43,379 nt of DNA from Rothia terrae (GCF_012396615.1 NZ_JAAXPV010000018.1:1-43379); one strand, 5' to 3'; shown: positions 25,533 through 35,480, counted from the stretch's first letter. Numbers and translations: made by a program. The notes: a model not told the origin generated them from the sequence alone.

Positions 25533-26147
25533 GTGAGCCAGGATTACCAAGAGACTGATTTTTTCGAATTTGATGATGAAGACGAGCAGCGTTCTTCTCG
25601 CGAGAATAATAAGTTTCGTTTGGCTGCTATCGGAACCATGCTAGCTGCCGTCATCATCGCAATTTTGCTGTCTTTGTTCGGCGTTCGTTCGATGAACGAG
25701 GCAAGTGCTAACGAAGGATACGAAGGGCACACCTGGGTGATCAGCGGTGATTACGTGGATTTGACCCCGGACCTGCAGACTAAGTCCAATGTCGCGATTT
25801 ATCAGGGGGCACTGCCAGCTGACCAGCGTTTGGTGGGCGCGGATTACCGTTCTGACCTGCAGGACGTCCAGCAGGTGAAGTCGGTGGGTGAGACCGTTAA
25901 ATTCCGTGGCTCGCAGACTGGCGATGTGCGTGAGGACTTCCCGGAGAAAGTTGATGCCTTGTTGGTCGAAAAAGATAACGGCGAGTTGCAGGTTGTCAGA
26001 ACGGGCGAGGAAGGTTCTTTGAAAGAGGTGACTAACTCTACCGTGACGATGCAACGCGTGACAGGCTGGGCCATGATGGTGGCTTCGCTACTTGTCCTGG
26101 TTGGCGGTGTTCTCGGCACTATCTATTTCTTCCGCAAAGAATCATAA
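25533..26147 (+). CDS. Unknown two-helix membrane protein
   Basis: An unrecognised 204-residue protein. An acidic cytoplasmic start (FFEFDDEDEQRSSRE) is followed by a helix at about 31-51, an external domain of about 120 residues and a second helix near 178-199 (WAMMVASLLVLVGGVLGTIYF) with a short basic tail. The outer part has no cysteine. The GTG start at 25533 has TAGGAGA upstream. It stands as a single gene between two hairpins. Confidence 0.75.
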   Translation: MSQDYQETDFFEFDDEDEQRSSRENNKFRLAAIGTMLAAVIIAILLSLFGVRSMNEASANEGYEGHTWVISGDYVDLTPDLQTKSNVAIYQGALPADQRLVGADYRSDLQDVQQVKSVGETVKFRGSQTGDVREDFPEKVDALLVEKDNGELQVVRTGEEGSLKEVTNSTVTMQRVTGWAMMVASLLVLVGGVLGTIYFFRKES

Positions 26148-26162
26148 GTTTTGCCAGCTGTT

Positions 26163-26203
26163 CAAAGGGGCGGGGGATGCACTAGCATCCACCCGCCCCT
26201 TTG
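26163..26203. terminator. Probable bidirectional terminator between convergent genes
   Basis: A 12-bp stem (26163-26174 with 26192-26203) continues, after one bulged A, into a 6-bp stem (26175-26180 with 26185-26190) with an ACTA loop. T-tracts are poor on both sides, but the GC-rich stem and convergent genes support termination. Confidence 0.65.
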
Positions 26204-26244
26204 CTATATCTGAGCTCTATTTGAACCTCAGCGGTGTACTTGAG

Positions 26245-26958
26245 TTAGGACGCAGCAACCGGCAGTACCAGTTCCATCATGGTGGTGAAAGCGGTTTCTC
26301 TTTGCTGAGAAGTGGTCTCTTGTCCGTTGAAGATGTGATCAGAGACAGTGAAGACTGCCAGTGCCTCAGATCCTGCTTGCGCCGCAGTGGCGTAGATACC
26401 GGCTGATTCCATTTCGACGGCGAGCACGCCCATGTCAGCCCAACGCTGGTGAGCGGTGGAATCGAAATTGTAGAAAACATCTGAAGAGAGGACGTTGCCG
26501 ACGTTCAGCTTCACCCCTTGGCGGTTTGCTTCTTGTGCAACAGCACTCAGCAAAGACCAAGAGGCCGTGGGCGCAAACGTACCGGGCAGATTGTACTGAT
26601 TCATAAAGTTAGAATCTGTGGACGATGCGGAGGCGACCACGATATCAAAGAGGCTGAGATCGGGTTGCAGTCCGCCACATGAGCCAATGCGGATGAGTCG
26701 TTTGACGCCAAAGACGTGAATGAGTTCCCACGTATACAGACTTGCAGACGGGATGCCCATACCGGTGCCCATGACCGAAACCTGTTGTCCCTTGAACTCA
26801 CCGGTGAAGCCGAGCATATTGCGTACGCCGTTGAATTGTTGGACGTTAGTGAGATAGTTTTCTGCAATGAACTGCGCACGCAGGGGATCGCCTGGCAGGA
26901 GCACGGTTTCTGCAATGGGAACACTATTGGGATTGATATGCGGGGTTGACGACGTCAT
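26245..26958 (-). CDS. deoD: DeoD-type purine nucleoside phosphorylase
   Basis: A 237-residue enzyme of the hexameric NP-I family that splits purine (deoxy)nucleosides with phosphate for salvage. It aligns by eye with E. coli DeoD: GDPLRAQFIAE near 23, VRNMLGFTG, SVMGTGMGIPS, RIGSCGG near 91, EMESAGIY near 183 and TVSDHIF, with the catalytic Asp of SDH. The start is ATG at 26958 with GAAAGATC upstream. It lies 48 bases after the oxidoreductase gene on the same strand, so the two may share a transcript. Confidence 0.94.
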   Translation of the reverse strand: MTSSTPHINPNSVPIAETVLLPGDPLRAQFIAENYLTNVQQFNGVRNMLGFTGEFKGQQVSVMGTGMGIPSASLYTWELIHVFGVKRLIRIGSCGGLQPDLSLFDIVVASASSTDSNFMNQYNLPGTFAPTASWSLLSAVAQEANRQGVKLNVGNVLSSDVFYNFDSTAHQRWADMGVLAVEMESAGIYATAAQAGSEALAVFTVSDHIFNGQETTSQQRETAFTTMMELVLPVAAS

Positions 26959-27006
26959 GAAAATGATCTTTCTGTCAGTGGAAAGGGGCAGGAGATAGCT
27001 ACGGAG

Positions 27007-27981
27007 CTAGGGGACCAGCACTACCTTGCCGCGGGTCTTACGTGCTTCAAGGTATTCGTGGGCGGACGCAGCGTCCTTCAAGGGGAAGACCTGATCGACG
27101 GTGACAGTCAGGGTGCCTGCGGTAATTGCATCGAAAAGATCTCCCATACGCCACGAAATTTCTTCGCGGGTAAGAGTGTAATCGGCTAAGGTCGGACGCG
27201 TGAGAAACAGCGAACCCAGCTGATTCAATTTTTGCGGGTCAAGCGGGGGAACCTGCCCCGATGCGCCGCCAAAGAGCACCATCATGCCGCGCTTTTTGAG
27301 ACAGCGCAGAGAATCGTCGAACGTATCTTTGCCAACGGAATCGTAGACTACATCAACGCCCTGTTCATCGGTGATTTCCAGGACGCGATCGGCAAAATTT
27401 TCGTAGCGAACGACGTGGTCAGCGCCGTGAGAATACGCTATCTTTTCTTTTGCATCGGTAGAAACGGTGGCAATGACGGTTGCCCCTTTTGCCTTGAGTA
27501 GCTGAAGGGCGATTCCGCCTACACCGCCGGCCCCTGCATGAAATACCACGGTATGTTCAGCTTTGACGTTGAAAGTTGAGTTAATCAAGTAGTGCGCTGT
27601 CATGCCCTGTAGCGGTACAGCGGCGGCGTCTTCATCGCTGACTGAATCTGGAATAGCCACACATTTTTGTGCATCTACCAGAAAGTATTCGGCATAAGTA
27701 TGCGTAGCGGACGCGGTTGCTACACGTTGACCCACCTGAATATTGTGAACGGCTTCACCCAGCTCTACTACCGTGCCAGCGGCTTCTGAACCCGGAATAA
27801 AAGGGAGCTGTACAGGGTATACGCCGCTTCGTTGATAGGTTTCAATAAAGTTGACACCGACGGCTGCTGTCTTGACCAGTACCTGATTCTTACCGGGAGT
27901 TGGGGTCTGAATCTGGGTGCTCTGGAGGACTGAGGGAGCCCCTATCTCTGATATTGATGTTGCTTTCATGCTCTTGTTCAT
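27007..27981 (-). CDS. NADPH:quinone oxidoreductase, zinc-free MDR family
   Basis: A 324-residue medium-chain dehydrogenase/reductase of the quinone oxidoreductase type. It has the GroES-like N-domain (NFIETYQRSGVYP, PGSEAAGTVVE), the nucleotide loop HAGAGGVGGIALQ near 150 and no structural-zinc cysteine cluster. It should reduce quinones or enones with NADPH. ATG 27981 was chosen because TATTCT (27988-27993) ends six bases upstream, a leaderless arrangement; ATG 27969 is also possible. It is divergent from argC. Confidence 0.88.
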   Translation of the reverse strand: MNKSMKATSISEIGAPSVLQSTQIQTPTPGKNQVLVKTAAVGVNFIETYQRSGVYPVQLPFIPGSEAAGTVVELGEAVHNIQVGQRVATASATHTYAEYFLVDAQKCVAIPDSVSDEDAAAVPLQGMTAHYLINSTFNVKAEHTVVFHAGAGGVGGIALQLLKAKGATVIATVSTDAKEKIAYSHGADHVVRYENFADRVLEITDEQGVDVVYDSVGKDTFDDSLRCLKKRGMMVLFGGASGQVPPLDPQKLNQLGSLFLTRPTLADYTLTREEISWRMGDLFDAITAGTLTVTVDQVFPLKDAASAHEYLEARKTRGKVVLVP

Positions 27982-27987
27982 ACCCCC

Positions 27988-27993
27988 AGAATA
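27988..27993 (-). promoter_or_regulatory. -10 element for a probably leaderless quinone reductase mRNA
   Basis: TATTCT on the minus strand, then GGGGGT and the ATG at 27981. The six-base spacing leaves no room for a leader. Confidence 0.45.
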
Positions 27994-28021
27994 CTCCGAG
28001 AACGCATCTACACACAGCATA

Positions 28022-28099
28022 AAAAATTCATATAGTGAAATTTTGGGGCGTATTTACAAGTAATCTATGAATAAATATAGCAATGTATGAATAAATGTG
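28022..28099. promoter_or_regulatory. ArgR operator region (ARG boxes) upstream of argC
   Basis: Two direct copies of TATGAATAAAT begin at 28066 and 28086, twenty bases apart, matching the TGAATAWWW core of ARG boxes. A third, inverted ATTCATA half lies at 28026-28032. They cover the upstream edge of the argC -10, so ArgR with arginine should block transcription. Confidence 0.8.
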
Positions 28100-28101
28100 C
28101 G

Positions 28102-28107
28102 TAAACT
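28102..28107 (+). promoter_or_regulatory. -10 element for a probably leaderless argC mRNA
   Basis: TAAACT ends six bases before the argC ATG at 28114; the bases between (GCCGGT) do not form a usable Shine-Dalgarno at that distance. It lies directly after the second ARG box. Confidence 0.55.
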
Positions 28108-28113
28108 GCCGGT

Positions 28114-29160
28114 ATGAGCATTTCAGTAGCAGTAGCAGGAGCCACCGGGTATGCGGGCGGAGAAGTCCTTCGTTTGCTTGCTACGCACCCGGAGGTTGAG
28201 GTTGAGACAGTCACCGCACACTCAAGTGCTGGCCAGCGACTTGGAGACCTGGCACCGCATGTGCGACGTTTTGCTGATATGACAGTGCAAGACACAACTG
28301 TTGAAACGTTGACCGGTCACGACGTCGTCTTCCTCGCCCTGCCCCACGGCGCATCCGCAAATCTTGTAGCCGGTATGCCTGAAGGGACGCTGGTGATCGA
28401 CGCCGGTGCAGACCACCGACTCAACAGTGCTGAAGACTGGAAGAAGTTCTACGGAACAGAGCATGCCGGAACCTGGCCCTACGGCCTTCCTGAATTTCTC
28501 TTTCCATGTGGCTCTAAGCAACGCGAAAATTTAAAAAACACCCAGCGCATTGCGGTGCCCGGTTGCTACCCCACGGCGTCCTTATTGGCACTGACACCGG
28601 GGTTTCAGGCTGGAGTGTTAGAGCCTCAAGACGTTGTTATCGTAGCGGCATCGGGAACATCGGGCGCAGGAAAGACAGCGAAAACTCACCTGCTGGGATC
28701 GGAAACTAGCGGTGGTATGAGTCCGTACGGTGTGGGTGGTATGCACCGGCATACACCCGAGATTGAACAGGGCTATTCGTTGGCGGCTGGCCAGCCTGTC
28801 CAGGTTTCTTTCACCCCGACCTTAGCTCCGATGCCACGCGGGATTCTCGCAACCGCTACCGCAAAGGTCGTCAGCGGGGTCACTGAACAACAGCTCCGCG
28901 ACGTGTGGGAAGCCGCCTACGGCAACGAACAGTTTGTGCACCTGCTTCCTGAAGGGCAATGGCCGCAGACAAAGATGGTTCAGGGCTCTAACCACGCCAT
29001 TATGCAACTGGCTTTTGACCCCCACGCGCACCGAACAATCGTCACTTGCGTCATTGACAACCTCGTCAAAGGCACCGCCGGTGGGGCTATCCAATCAATG
29101 AATATCGCGCTCGGACTCCCCGAGAACCTAGGACTTTTGCAGAAAGGTTTGAGTCCCTAA
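28114..29160 (+). CDS. argC: N-acetyl-gamma-glutamyl-phosphate reductase
   Basis: A 348-residue NADPH-dependent reductase, the third step of arginine synthesis. The Rossmann loop GATGYAGGEVLRLL starts at residue 9 and the catalytic cysteine is Cys151 in VPGCYPTAS. The HRLNSAEDW and GGMHRHTPEIEQ segments are family-typical. It leads argC-J-B-D, and its stop overlaps the argJ start by one base. Confidence 0.97.
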   Translation: MSISVAVAGATGYAGGEVLRLLATHPEVEVETVTAHSSAGQRLGDLAPHVRRFADMTVQDTTVETLTGHDVVFLALPHGASANLVAGMPEGTLVIDAGADHRLNSAEDWKKFYGTEHAGTWPYGLPEFLFPCGSKQRENLKNTQRIAVPGCYPTASLLALTPGFQAGVLEPQDVVIVAASGTSGAGKTAKTHLLGSETSGGMSPYGVGGMHRHTPEIEQGYSLAAGQPVQVSFTPTLAPMPRGILATATAKVVSGVTEQQLRDVWEAAYGNEQFVHLLPEGQWPQTKMVQGSNHAIMQLAFDPHAHRTIVTCVIDNLVKGTAGGAIQSMNIALGLPENLGLLQKGLSP

Positions 29161-30353
29161 TGAATCATATTGACACTGTAGAACAGTTAGGTGTTACCGC
29201 CCCTGAAGGGTTTACCGCTGCTGGCGTCAGCGCCGGTATTAGCGCAACAAAAGGCAAGAAAGACGTTGCACTCGTCGTCAACGAAGGGCCGAGTTTTGAG
29301 GCAGCTGCTGTTTTCACGACTAACCGTTTTGCTGCAGCTCCGGTGATATGGTCGCAGCAAGTGATTTCTGATGGAAGGGTGGACACAGTACTGCTGAACT
29401 CCGGAGGGGCGAATGCGTGCACGGGGGCACAAGGATTTCAAGATACCCATGCAAGTGCCGAGCAGGTAGCGAACAGCCTGGGTATATTTGCCGGCGATGT
29501 GCTGGTGTGTTCGACCGGGCTGATTGGCGAGCGTCTACCGATGGAGAGGCTGGCAGAGGGCATCGAGGACGCTGCTGCCGCGCTTTCGCCATCGCCCGCG
29601 TCCGCAACTGCCGCAGCTCAAGCGATCATGACGACCGATACTGTTTCAAAAGAAGCTGGTATCAAGCTTGCGAACGGTGTGACGATTGGCGGTATGGCTA
29701 AAGGTGCAGGCATGCTAGCGCCTGGCCTTGCGACAATGTTGGTGGTGCTCACTACGGATGCGCCGTTGCCTGCTGAACAGTTAGATCATGCGCTTCGCGA
29801 GGCAGTGCGGGTGAGCTTCAACAGGGCTGATTCTGATGGCTGTATGTCAACCAATGACACCGTGGTATTGATGAGCTCGGGAGCTCAGGATGTTCAGGTG
29901 TCATTGGATGAATTTACGTGGGCTTTATCTGAGGTGTGTAAGAATTTAGCGCTTCAACTTATTGGTGATGCCGAAGGCGCAAGCCACGATATTCACGTCA
30001 TCACGGTGAACGCGGTGACTGAGCAAGACGCTGAGGAAGTATCGCGTGCTGTTGCCCGCTCTAATCTTTTCAAAGCTGCCATCTTTGGCAATGATCCTAA
30101 CTGGGGCAGGATTTTATCCGAAGTTGGCACAACCTCTGCAGCTTTTGAGCCTGAGAAAGTAAACGTAACTATCAACGGTGTGCAGGTGTGTACCGGCGGT
30201 GGGATTGGTGAGCCTCGCGAAAAGGTTCAGATGAAGAACTCCCGCAAGGTCACTGTTGAGATTGATTTGAACATGGGGGAGTCTGGCGCGACGATTTGGA
30301 CGAATGACCTCACCCACGATTATGTTCACGAGAATTCCGCGTATTCGAGCTAG
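29160..30353 (+). CDS. argJ: Glutamate N-acetyltransferase / N-acetylglutamate synthase (ArgJ)
   Basis: A 397-residue ArgJ that recycles acetyl from N-acetylornithine onto glutamate, giving the cyclic arginine route. [10 protein letters not shown] (80-89) and the self-cleavage site in [14 protein letters not shown] are present; cleavage between Ala191 and Thr192 would release the catalytic Thr192. It may be bifunctional with acetyl-CoA, as in many bacteria. The ATG overlaps the argC stop. Confidence 0.96.
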   Translation: MNHIDTVEQLGVTAPEGFTAAGVSAGISATKGKKDVALVVNEGPSFEAAAVFTTNRFAAAPVIWSQQVISDGRVDTVLLNSGGANACTGAQGFQDTHASAEQVANSLGIFAGDVLVCSTGLIGERLPMERLAEGIEDAAAALSPSPASATAAAQAIMTTDTVSKEAGIKLANGVTIGGMAKGAGMLAPGLATMLVVLTTDAPLPAEQLDHALREAVRVSFNRADSDGCMSTNDTVVLMSSGAQDVQVSLDEFTWALSEVCKNLALQLIGDAEGASHDIHVITVNAVTEQDAEEVSRAVARSNLFKAAIFGNDPNWGRILSEVGTTSAAFEPEKVNVTINGVQVCTGGGIGEPREKVQMKNSRKVTVEIDLNMGESGATIWTNDLTHDYVHENSAYSS

Positions 30354-30360
30354 GGAACTT

Positions 30361-31383
30361 ATGACTGAACAGAGGAGAACTGCACCGCGATTTTTAGAGG
30401 CACAAAGCAAAGCTCAAATCCTCATGGAGGCGCTGCCGTGGATCCAGAGGTTTGCGGGCAAAGTGATGGTGTTTAAGTACGGTGGCAACGCCATGGTCTC
30501 TGATGAGTTGCGCGCCGCGTTTGCTGAGGACATGGTCTTTTTGCGGTCTGTCGGTATCAAACCGGTAGTAGTGCATGGCGGGGGTCCGCAAATCTCAGCC
30601 ATGCTTGAAAAGATGAATATCCCCTCTGAATTCAGGGGAGGGTTGCGTTACACGACGCCCGATGCAATGGACGTAGTGCGTATGGTGCTTACCGGGCAGG
30701 TTGCCCGTGAGTTGGTGAGTCTTATTAATGCGCACGGTCCTTACGCGGTGGCAATGAGTGGAGAAGACGGCGGCTTATTGCGTGCCCGGCGTATCAAAGC
30801 TCAAGTTGACGGTGTTGCTACCGATGTGGGGCTGGTTGGTGAAGTCGTTGGTGTGAATACCACCGCTATCGCATCCATGATTGACGCAGGAAAAATCCCC
30901 GTTATCTCATCGGTAGCTCCCGAGCTGCACGATCCGATGAAATACCCTGATCATCGTCACGGAACCGCAGGCCTGACCGGTGAAATTTTGAATGTGAATG
31001 CGGATACTGCTGCCAGCGCAGTCGCTGCAGCTCTCGGAGCTGAAAAACTTGTGATGCTGACGGACGTTGAGGGTCTGTACGCCAACTGGCCCGATGCATC
31101 CTCGCTGATTTCTTCGCTGACGGTCAGTGAGCTCAAAGCGATGCTTCCAACTTTAGTGTCGGGCATGATTCCTAAGATGCAGGCCTGTCTGATGGCAGTG
31201 GAACAGGGAGTACCCCGAGCGACCATTGTCGATGGACGATTACCGCACTCATCACTTCTTGAAATTTTTACAGACACCGGCATTGGTACTCAGGTAACTG
31301 CTGATGATGATGCTGGCTGGCAGGTGCCGCCACCTGATTTCAGCATTGCGTCTTCCACTTTAGAGCAAGGAGGTCTCTCATGA
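30361..31383 (+). CDS. argB: Acetylglutamate kinase
   Basis: A 340-residue amino-acid kinase that phosphorylates N-acetylglutamate, usually the arginine-feedback step. It shows KYGGNAM near 39, [10 protein letters not shown] near 71 and [15 protein letters not shown] near 213. The start is ATG at 30361 after GGGAA; an in-frame TTG- or ATG-type start further up would overlap argJ by about 50 bases. The protein has an N-terminal extension that is common in arginine-inhibited enzymes. The stop overlaps the argD start by four bases. Confidence 0.95.
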   Translation: MTEQRRTAPRFLEAQSKAQILMEALPWIQRFAGKVMVFKYGGNAMVSDELRAAFAEDMVFLRSVGIKPVVVHGGGPQISAMLEKMNIPSEFRGGLRYTTPDAMDVVRMVLTGQVARELVSLINAHGPYAVAMSGEDGGLLRARRIKAQVDGVATDVGLVGEVVGVNTTAIASMIDAGKIPVISSVAPELHDPMKYPDHRHGTAGLTGEILNVNADTAASAVAAALGAEKLVMLTDVEGLYANWPDASSLISSLTVSELKAMLPTLVSGMIPKMQACLMAVEQGVPRATIVDGRLPHSSLLEIFTDTGIGTQVTADDDAGWQVPPPDFSIASSTLEQGGLS

Positions 31384-32606
31384 CTCAGCAACAGATATTG
31401 GACGAGTACAAACACGATCTTCTGGGCGTGTTTGGCGACCCGTCGCTCGTGCTTGTCGAAGGCTCCGGAAACATCGTCACGGATGCCAACGGTAAGCAAT
31501 ATCTTGATTTATTAGCAGGTATTGCTGTCAACTCTTTGGGGCACGCTCATCCCCGATGGGTACAAGCCGTGCAGCAGCAGGCCGCCAAACTTGCACATAT
31601 TTCTAACTTCTTTACTTCGCCCACGCAGGTAAGGCTTGCATCCACTTTGATCGAAAAATTATCACCGGTGCAGGCCGCTCGTGTATTCTTCTGTAACTCG
31701 GGTGCCGAAGCCAACGAAGCCGCTTATAAGCTGGCTCGTCGTCATGGTAATTTATCAAGCCCCCAACGAACTACTATCTTGGCTCTCGAACACGGTTTTC
31801 ACGGCAGAACTACAGGTGCACTTGCTCTGACCCATAAACCGGCTTACCGAGAACCCTTTGAGCCGCTGCCTACCGGCATCAAGCACATTCCCGCCACCCT
31901 GGAGGCGCTTGAAGCGCACTGCGATGAAACAGTTGCAGCTCTCATCGTGGAGCCCATTCAAGGCGAGGCCGGCGTGCTACCGCTACCTCCTGGCTACTTA
32001 GCCCGCGCTCGTGAACTGACGCGAGCAAATGGTGCACTGCTCATTGTCGATGAAGTTCAAACAGGAATGGGCAGAACAGGTCTCTGGTTTGAATGTACTC
32101 GCGAGCTTTCTGCAGAAAACCTCCCCGATGTCATTACTCTGGCTAAAGGGCTAGGGGCAGGTTTTCCCGTTGGCGCCATGATAGTGGTGGGGCAGAACCC
32201 TGCTGCGCTCTTGCAACCGGGAATGCACGGAACAACCTTTGGCGGCAATTCGCTGGCGACAGCGACAGCTCTTGCAACTGTCGAAACCATCGATGAAGAA
32301 CACCTACTGTCAAACGCAGAAAAGGTCGGTGCATATATTCGTGAGCGTGTAGGCTCTCTGCCCGAAGTGGACGAAACAACAGGTAGAGGGCTACTCATAG
32401 GCATCCGATTAACCCATGAAAAAACGCGTTCAGGCCTGCCACTAGCACCAACAGTCGTAGAACGCGCGCGTCATCACGGGTTTATTATCAACGCGACAGG
32501 ACCAAGCGTGGTAAGGCTAGCGCCAGCCCTCAACATCAGCATCGTCGAGGTGGAAAATTTTTGCCGCCAGTTCCCAGCAATAGTAAGCGAGGCTGATAAT
32601 TGTTGA
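31380..32606 (+). CDS. argD: Acetylornithine aminotransferase
   Basis: A 408-residue class III PLP aminotransferase making N-acetylornithine. The PLP lysine is Lys256 in [28 protein letters not shown] (106-120), EPIQGEAG and [12 protein letters not shown] are visible. The ATG overlaps the argB stop (ATGA). The next gene is argR after a 160-base gap; argF is missing at this point. Confidence 0.96.
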   Translation: MTQQQILDEYKHDLLGVFGDPSLVLVEGSGNIVTDANGKQYLDLLAGIAVNSLGHAHPRWVQAVQQQAAKLAHISNFFTSPTQVRLASTLIEKLSPVQAARVFFCNSGAEANEAAYKLARRHGNLSSPQRTTILALEHGFHGRTTGALALTHKPAYREPFEPLPTGIKHIPATLEALEAHCDETVAALIVEPIQGEAGVLPLPPGYLARARELTRANGALLIVDEVQTGMGRTGLWFECTRELSAENLPDVITLAKGLGAGFPVGAMIVVGQNPAALLQPGMHGTTFGGNSLATATALATVETIDEEHLLSNAEKVGAYIRERVGSLPEVDETTGRGLLIGIRLTHEKTRSGLPLAPTVVERARHHGFIINATGPSVVRLAPALNISIVEVENFCRQFPAIVSEADNC

Positions 32607-32628
32607 GAAAACTGGGAACAATCAAAAA

Positions 32629-32663
32629 TTTTGAATAAATATTAAAAAATTATGCACTATACT
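32629..32663 (+). promoter_or_regulatory. argR promoter with ARG boxes
   Basis: TTTTGAATAAATATTAAA (32629-32646) matches the ARG-box core, and AAAATTATGCACT (about 32646-32658) is a degenerate second copy. They adjoin a -10 element TATACT (32658-32663). The arrangement suggests ArgR represses its own gene. About 100 bases of leader follow. Confidence 0.65.
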
Positions 32664-32766
32664 AAAAGGGCGCAAACGGGCAATATCCGTACACCGAAAG
32701 CTATGAAGAACCTAGAGGTAGAAACTCAAGATTCTCACCAACCACCAACCCTCAAAGAGAAAAATC

Positions 32767-33246
32767 ATGGCTATTCCAGCAACAAAAACAGCTCGACAAG
32801 CTCGCATCATTGAAATTCTGCAGAGCAACCGAGTGCGGTCGCAGGCTGAACTTGCACAGCTACTCACTGACGATGGCGTCAAAGTAACTCAGGCAACCCT
32901 CTCACGCGACCTCGTCGAAATCGGCGCAGAGCGCGTACGCGACCTTAAAGCCGGCCTCATCTACGCGGTCCCCAACCACCCGGTACGTCGCACAGCATCC
33001 GATGCACCGGACTCTCGCATGGTTGGCCTGTTCAAAGAACTCCTTGTCACCGCAGAAGCCTCAGGAAATCTTGTCATTCTTCGCACTCCGCCTGGAGCGG
33101 CGCAGTTCCTCGCATCCTCAATTGACCACTCAGGAATTGACGAAATTCTAGGCACCATCGCGGGCGATGACACCGTCATGGTGATTACTCGCGACAAAGA
33201 AGGCGGAGAAGCGCTCGCTGACCGTTTCTTAACCTGGGCAGAATAA
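32767..33246 (+). CDS. argR: Arginine repressor ArgR
   Basis: A 159-residue ArgR. The N-terminal winged helix (about 8-75) contains VTQATLSRDLVEIGAERV, the DNA-reading helix. The C-terminal domain (about 88-159) binds arginine and forms hexamers; it includes GTIAGDDTVMVITRD. It should bind the ARG boxes before argC, argR and argG. It is separated from argGH by two unrelated genes. Confidence 0.96.
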   Translation: MAIPATKTARQARIIEILQSNRVRSQAELAQLLTDDGVKVTQATLSRDLVEIGAERVRDLKAGLIYAVPNHPVRRTASDAPDSRMVGLFKELLVTAEASGNLVILRTPPGAAQFLASSIDHSGIDEILGTIAGDDTVMVITRDKEGGEALADRFLTWAE

Positions 33247-33257
33247 GGACTGACACC

Positions 33258-33292
33258 AAAGACCACCTATCATCTGACGGTAGGTGGCCTTT
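33258..33292. terminator. Terminator between argR and the ankyrin gene
   Basis: A 12-bp stem with one mismatch (33258-33269 with 33281-33292) and an 11-base loop; CTTT ends lie on both strands, which suits the convergent genes. Confidence 0.75.
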
Positions 33293-33310
33293 AGTGCATC
33301 TGATCTGTGC

Positions 33311-33703
33311 TTAGTGTTTCTCTAGTAACTCCTGCATATGCGCGTATTCAAAATACCGAGCAACATCCAGCGGAGTCTGGTTTCCCAATGAAGGGTTCGC
33401 TCCACTATCGAGAAGCAACTGGGCAAGCTGTAGATTATTGCGAAAAACTGCGCACACTAACGCCGTTTGCCCGCGGTCATTCATGCGGTCTAAATCAGCG
33501 CCCTCGTTAATCAGCATGTTCACGACCTCAATGTTTTCGTGGTAGGAAGCGAGAATGAGCAGAGTATCGCCGTTCGCGTTGGTGAGATCTACCGGCACAC
33601 CCTGAGTGATCAGAGAATGTAGACCGGTGACCTTGCCATCGCGAGCTAAATCGAAGACAGAATTGAGAAATTCAATTTCTTCTTGCGTGAGTTCGCCTGA
33701 CAT
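33311..33703 (-). CDS. Ankyrin-repeat protein
   Basis: A 130-residue protein made of about three to four ankyrin repeats: NGDTLLILASYHENIEVVNMLINEGADLD, then MNDRGQTALVCAVF with LAQLLLDSGANPSLGN, and a final short QTPLDVARYFE unit. The start at 33703 (ATG, AAGGA upstream) is preferred over the longer GTG frame to 33802. It is probably a cytoplasmic protein-binding module with unknown partner. No catalase neighbour is present, unlike some bacterial ankyrin genes. Confidence 0.82.
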   Translation of the reverse strand: MSGELTQEEIEFLNSVFDLARDGKVTGLHSLITQGVPVDLTNANGDTLLILASYHENIEVVNMLINEGADLDRMNDRGQTALVCAVFRNNLQLAQLLLDSGANPSLGNQTPLDVARYFEYAHMQELLEKH

Positions 33704-33898
33704 GGAAATCCTTATAATGGGGAGATTTTTAGTGTGTATTAACTGTACGCATCGTCTGGTTCGCAAGGCGGGTGTTTCGTAGAGGTCCTTTAGTGGACAC
33801 ACAAGAAAAACGCTAACAGATGCAAGTACGCATCCCTCGTGAACTCAGACACTGATAACTTAGTACCTTGTATTAGTAATTGACCGAGGTAGGATAAC

Positions 33899-35455
33899 GT
33901 GAGCCTTACCGTAGAATCAGCGACTTCAACGCACAACCTTGCATCTTTCGTGGCCAATCATCATTCCAATAACCGTCCCGCTATGTATTGGGCGGATCAA
34001 TCGATGACCTACCGTGAGCTGTATGCTTCGGTAGCTGCTGCGCGCCGCGTCCTTCAAAACCACGGTGCTGAGCCGGGCAAGCGTGTTGCGCTGTCGCTGC
34101 CTAACGTGCCTTTCATGCCGGTTTACTACTACGCGATTATTTCTTTGGGTGCGATTTGTGTTCCTCTCAACCCTTTGCTGAGCGCTCATGAGCTGAAATA
34201 CCAGTTAGAGCATTCCGAGGCGGAGATCTTAGTGACGTGGGATGGAACCCGTGTTGCTGAGAGCGCGCGGGCTCTTCCTGAGTCCTCAGGAGTTGCCGTA
34301 GAGCAATTAGATGCTACCTATCAGCTACCTGTCCTTGATGATTACTCGTGGGGGCCTGAGCCTGTAACCGGTGCTGATCCTGCCGTGATTCTTTATACTT
34401 CCGGCACGACAAACCATCCTAAGGGTGCAACGTTGACTCATCGGAATATGATGTCCAATGCCTCTGAAACTGCGAGCGTCTTTGGGTATACCGGTGAAGA
34501 TGTGATTTTCGGTGGCTTGCCGCTTTTCCACGCATTTGGTCAGACTGTAGCTATGAACGCTGTTTTCTTTGCGGGCGCTTCCGTGGCCTTGCTTCCTCGT
34601 TTTACGCCTAAGGGCGCACTTAACCTGATGAAAGAAACCGGCGTTACCAATGTCTCTGCGGTGCCCAGTATGTTTGCCGCTATTGCGGTTGCTTTAGAAA
34701 AGATGGGGGAGGACGCAGCACAATATCGCGGTACTTTGCGTTCAACAATTTCTGGTGGTGCCGCTTTGCCGGAGTACATTCATGAACAGTTTAAGAACTC
34801 GTTGGGCGTGCCTATCTATGAGGGTTACGGTCTGAGCGAGACCTCGCCCGTTGTATCTTTCAACCGTCCCGAAACTGGCACGCTGATTGGCTCAGTTGGC
34901 CCTGTTATTCCCGGTGTTGAGGTTGAGGTGCGCGATGAAAATCGTCAGCCTGTGGCGCAGGGCGAAACCGGTGAGCTGTGGGTTCGCGGTGAGAACGTGA
35001 TGGCTGGTTACTGGAATAACGCGGAAGCTAATGCGGCAGTCTTTGACGGTGCTTGGTTTGCAACGGGCGATATTGTGAGGCTCGATGAAAAGGGCAATAT
35101 CTTTATTGTTGATCGTAAGAAAGATATGGTGTTGCGCAATGGATACAGCATTTATCCGCGCGATATCGAAGACATCATCTACACCCATCCGCGAGTGCAC
35201 CTGTGTGCGGTTGTGGGCTACCCGCATCCTAAGGTTGATGAAGAGGTGCAGGTATTCATTACCCCAACCGAAGATGTGACTGAAGAAGATGAGGCCACTG
35301 TGCTGAGCGAAGTTGAAGAGCTGTGTCGTGAAAAGCTTTCGTCGTATAAGTACCCCCGTGGCTATGAGATTATTCGTCAGTTACCGCTGGGGCCGACCGG
35401 TAAGATTTTGAAGACTGAATTGCGAAAGATGATGGTGGAACGCACACAGCGCTAG
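33899..35455 (+). CDS. Acyl-CoA synthetase (AMP-forming, long-chain fatty acid type)
   Basis: A 518-residue ANL-superfamily ligase that adenylates a carboxylic acid and joins it to CoA. The P-loop LYTSGTTNHPKGATLTHRN (near 165), the YEGYGLSETSP motif (near 308), FATGDIVRLDEKGNIFIVDR and the C-terminal GPTGKILKTELR lysine motif are all present. The substrate is not clear; medium- to long-chain fatty acids are likely. The GTG start has AGGTAGGA upstream. It sits between argR and argG but has no arginine role. Confidence 0.88.
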   Translation: MSLTVESATSTHNLASFVANHHSNNRPAMYWADQSMTYRELYASVAAARRVLQNHGAEPGKRVALSLPNVPFMPVYYYAIISLGAICVPLNPLLSAHELKYQLEHSEAEILVTWDGTRVAESARALPESSGVAVEQLDATYQLPVLDDYSWGPEPVTGADPAVILYTSGTTNHPKGATLTHRNMMSNASETASVFGYTGEDVIFGGLPLFHAFGQTVAMNAVFFAGASVALLPRFTPKGALNLMKETGVTNVSAVPSMFAAIAVALEKMGEDAAQYRGTLRSTISGGAALPEYIHEQFKNSLGVPIYEGYGLSETSPVVSFNRPETGTLIGSVGPVIPGVEVEVRDENRQPVAQGETGELWVRGENVMAGYWNNAEANAAVFDGAWFATGDIVRLDEKGNIFIVDRKKDMVLRNGYSIYPRDIEDIIYTHPRVHLCAVVGYPHPKVDEEVQVFITPTEDVTEEDEATVLSEVEELCREKLSSYKYPRGYEIIRQLPLGPTGKILKTELRKMMVERTQR

Positions 35456-35480
35456 GCGCTCAATAAGAGGTCGTTCAAGG

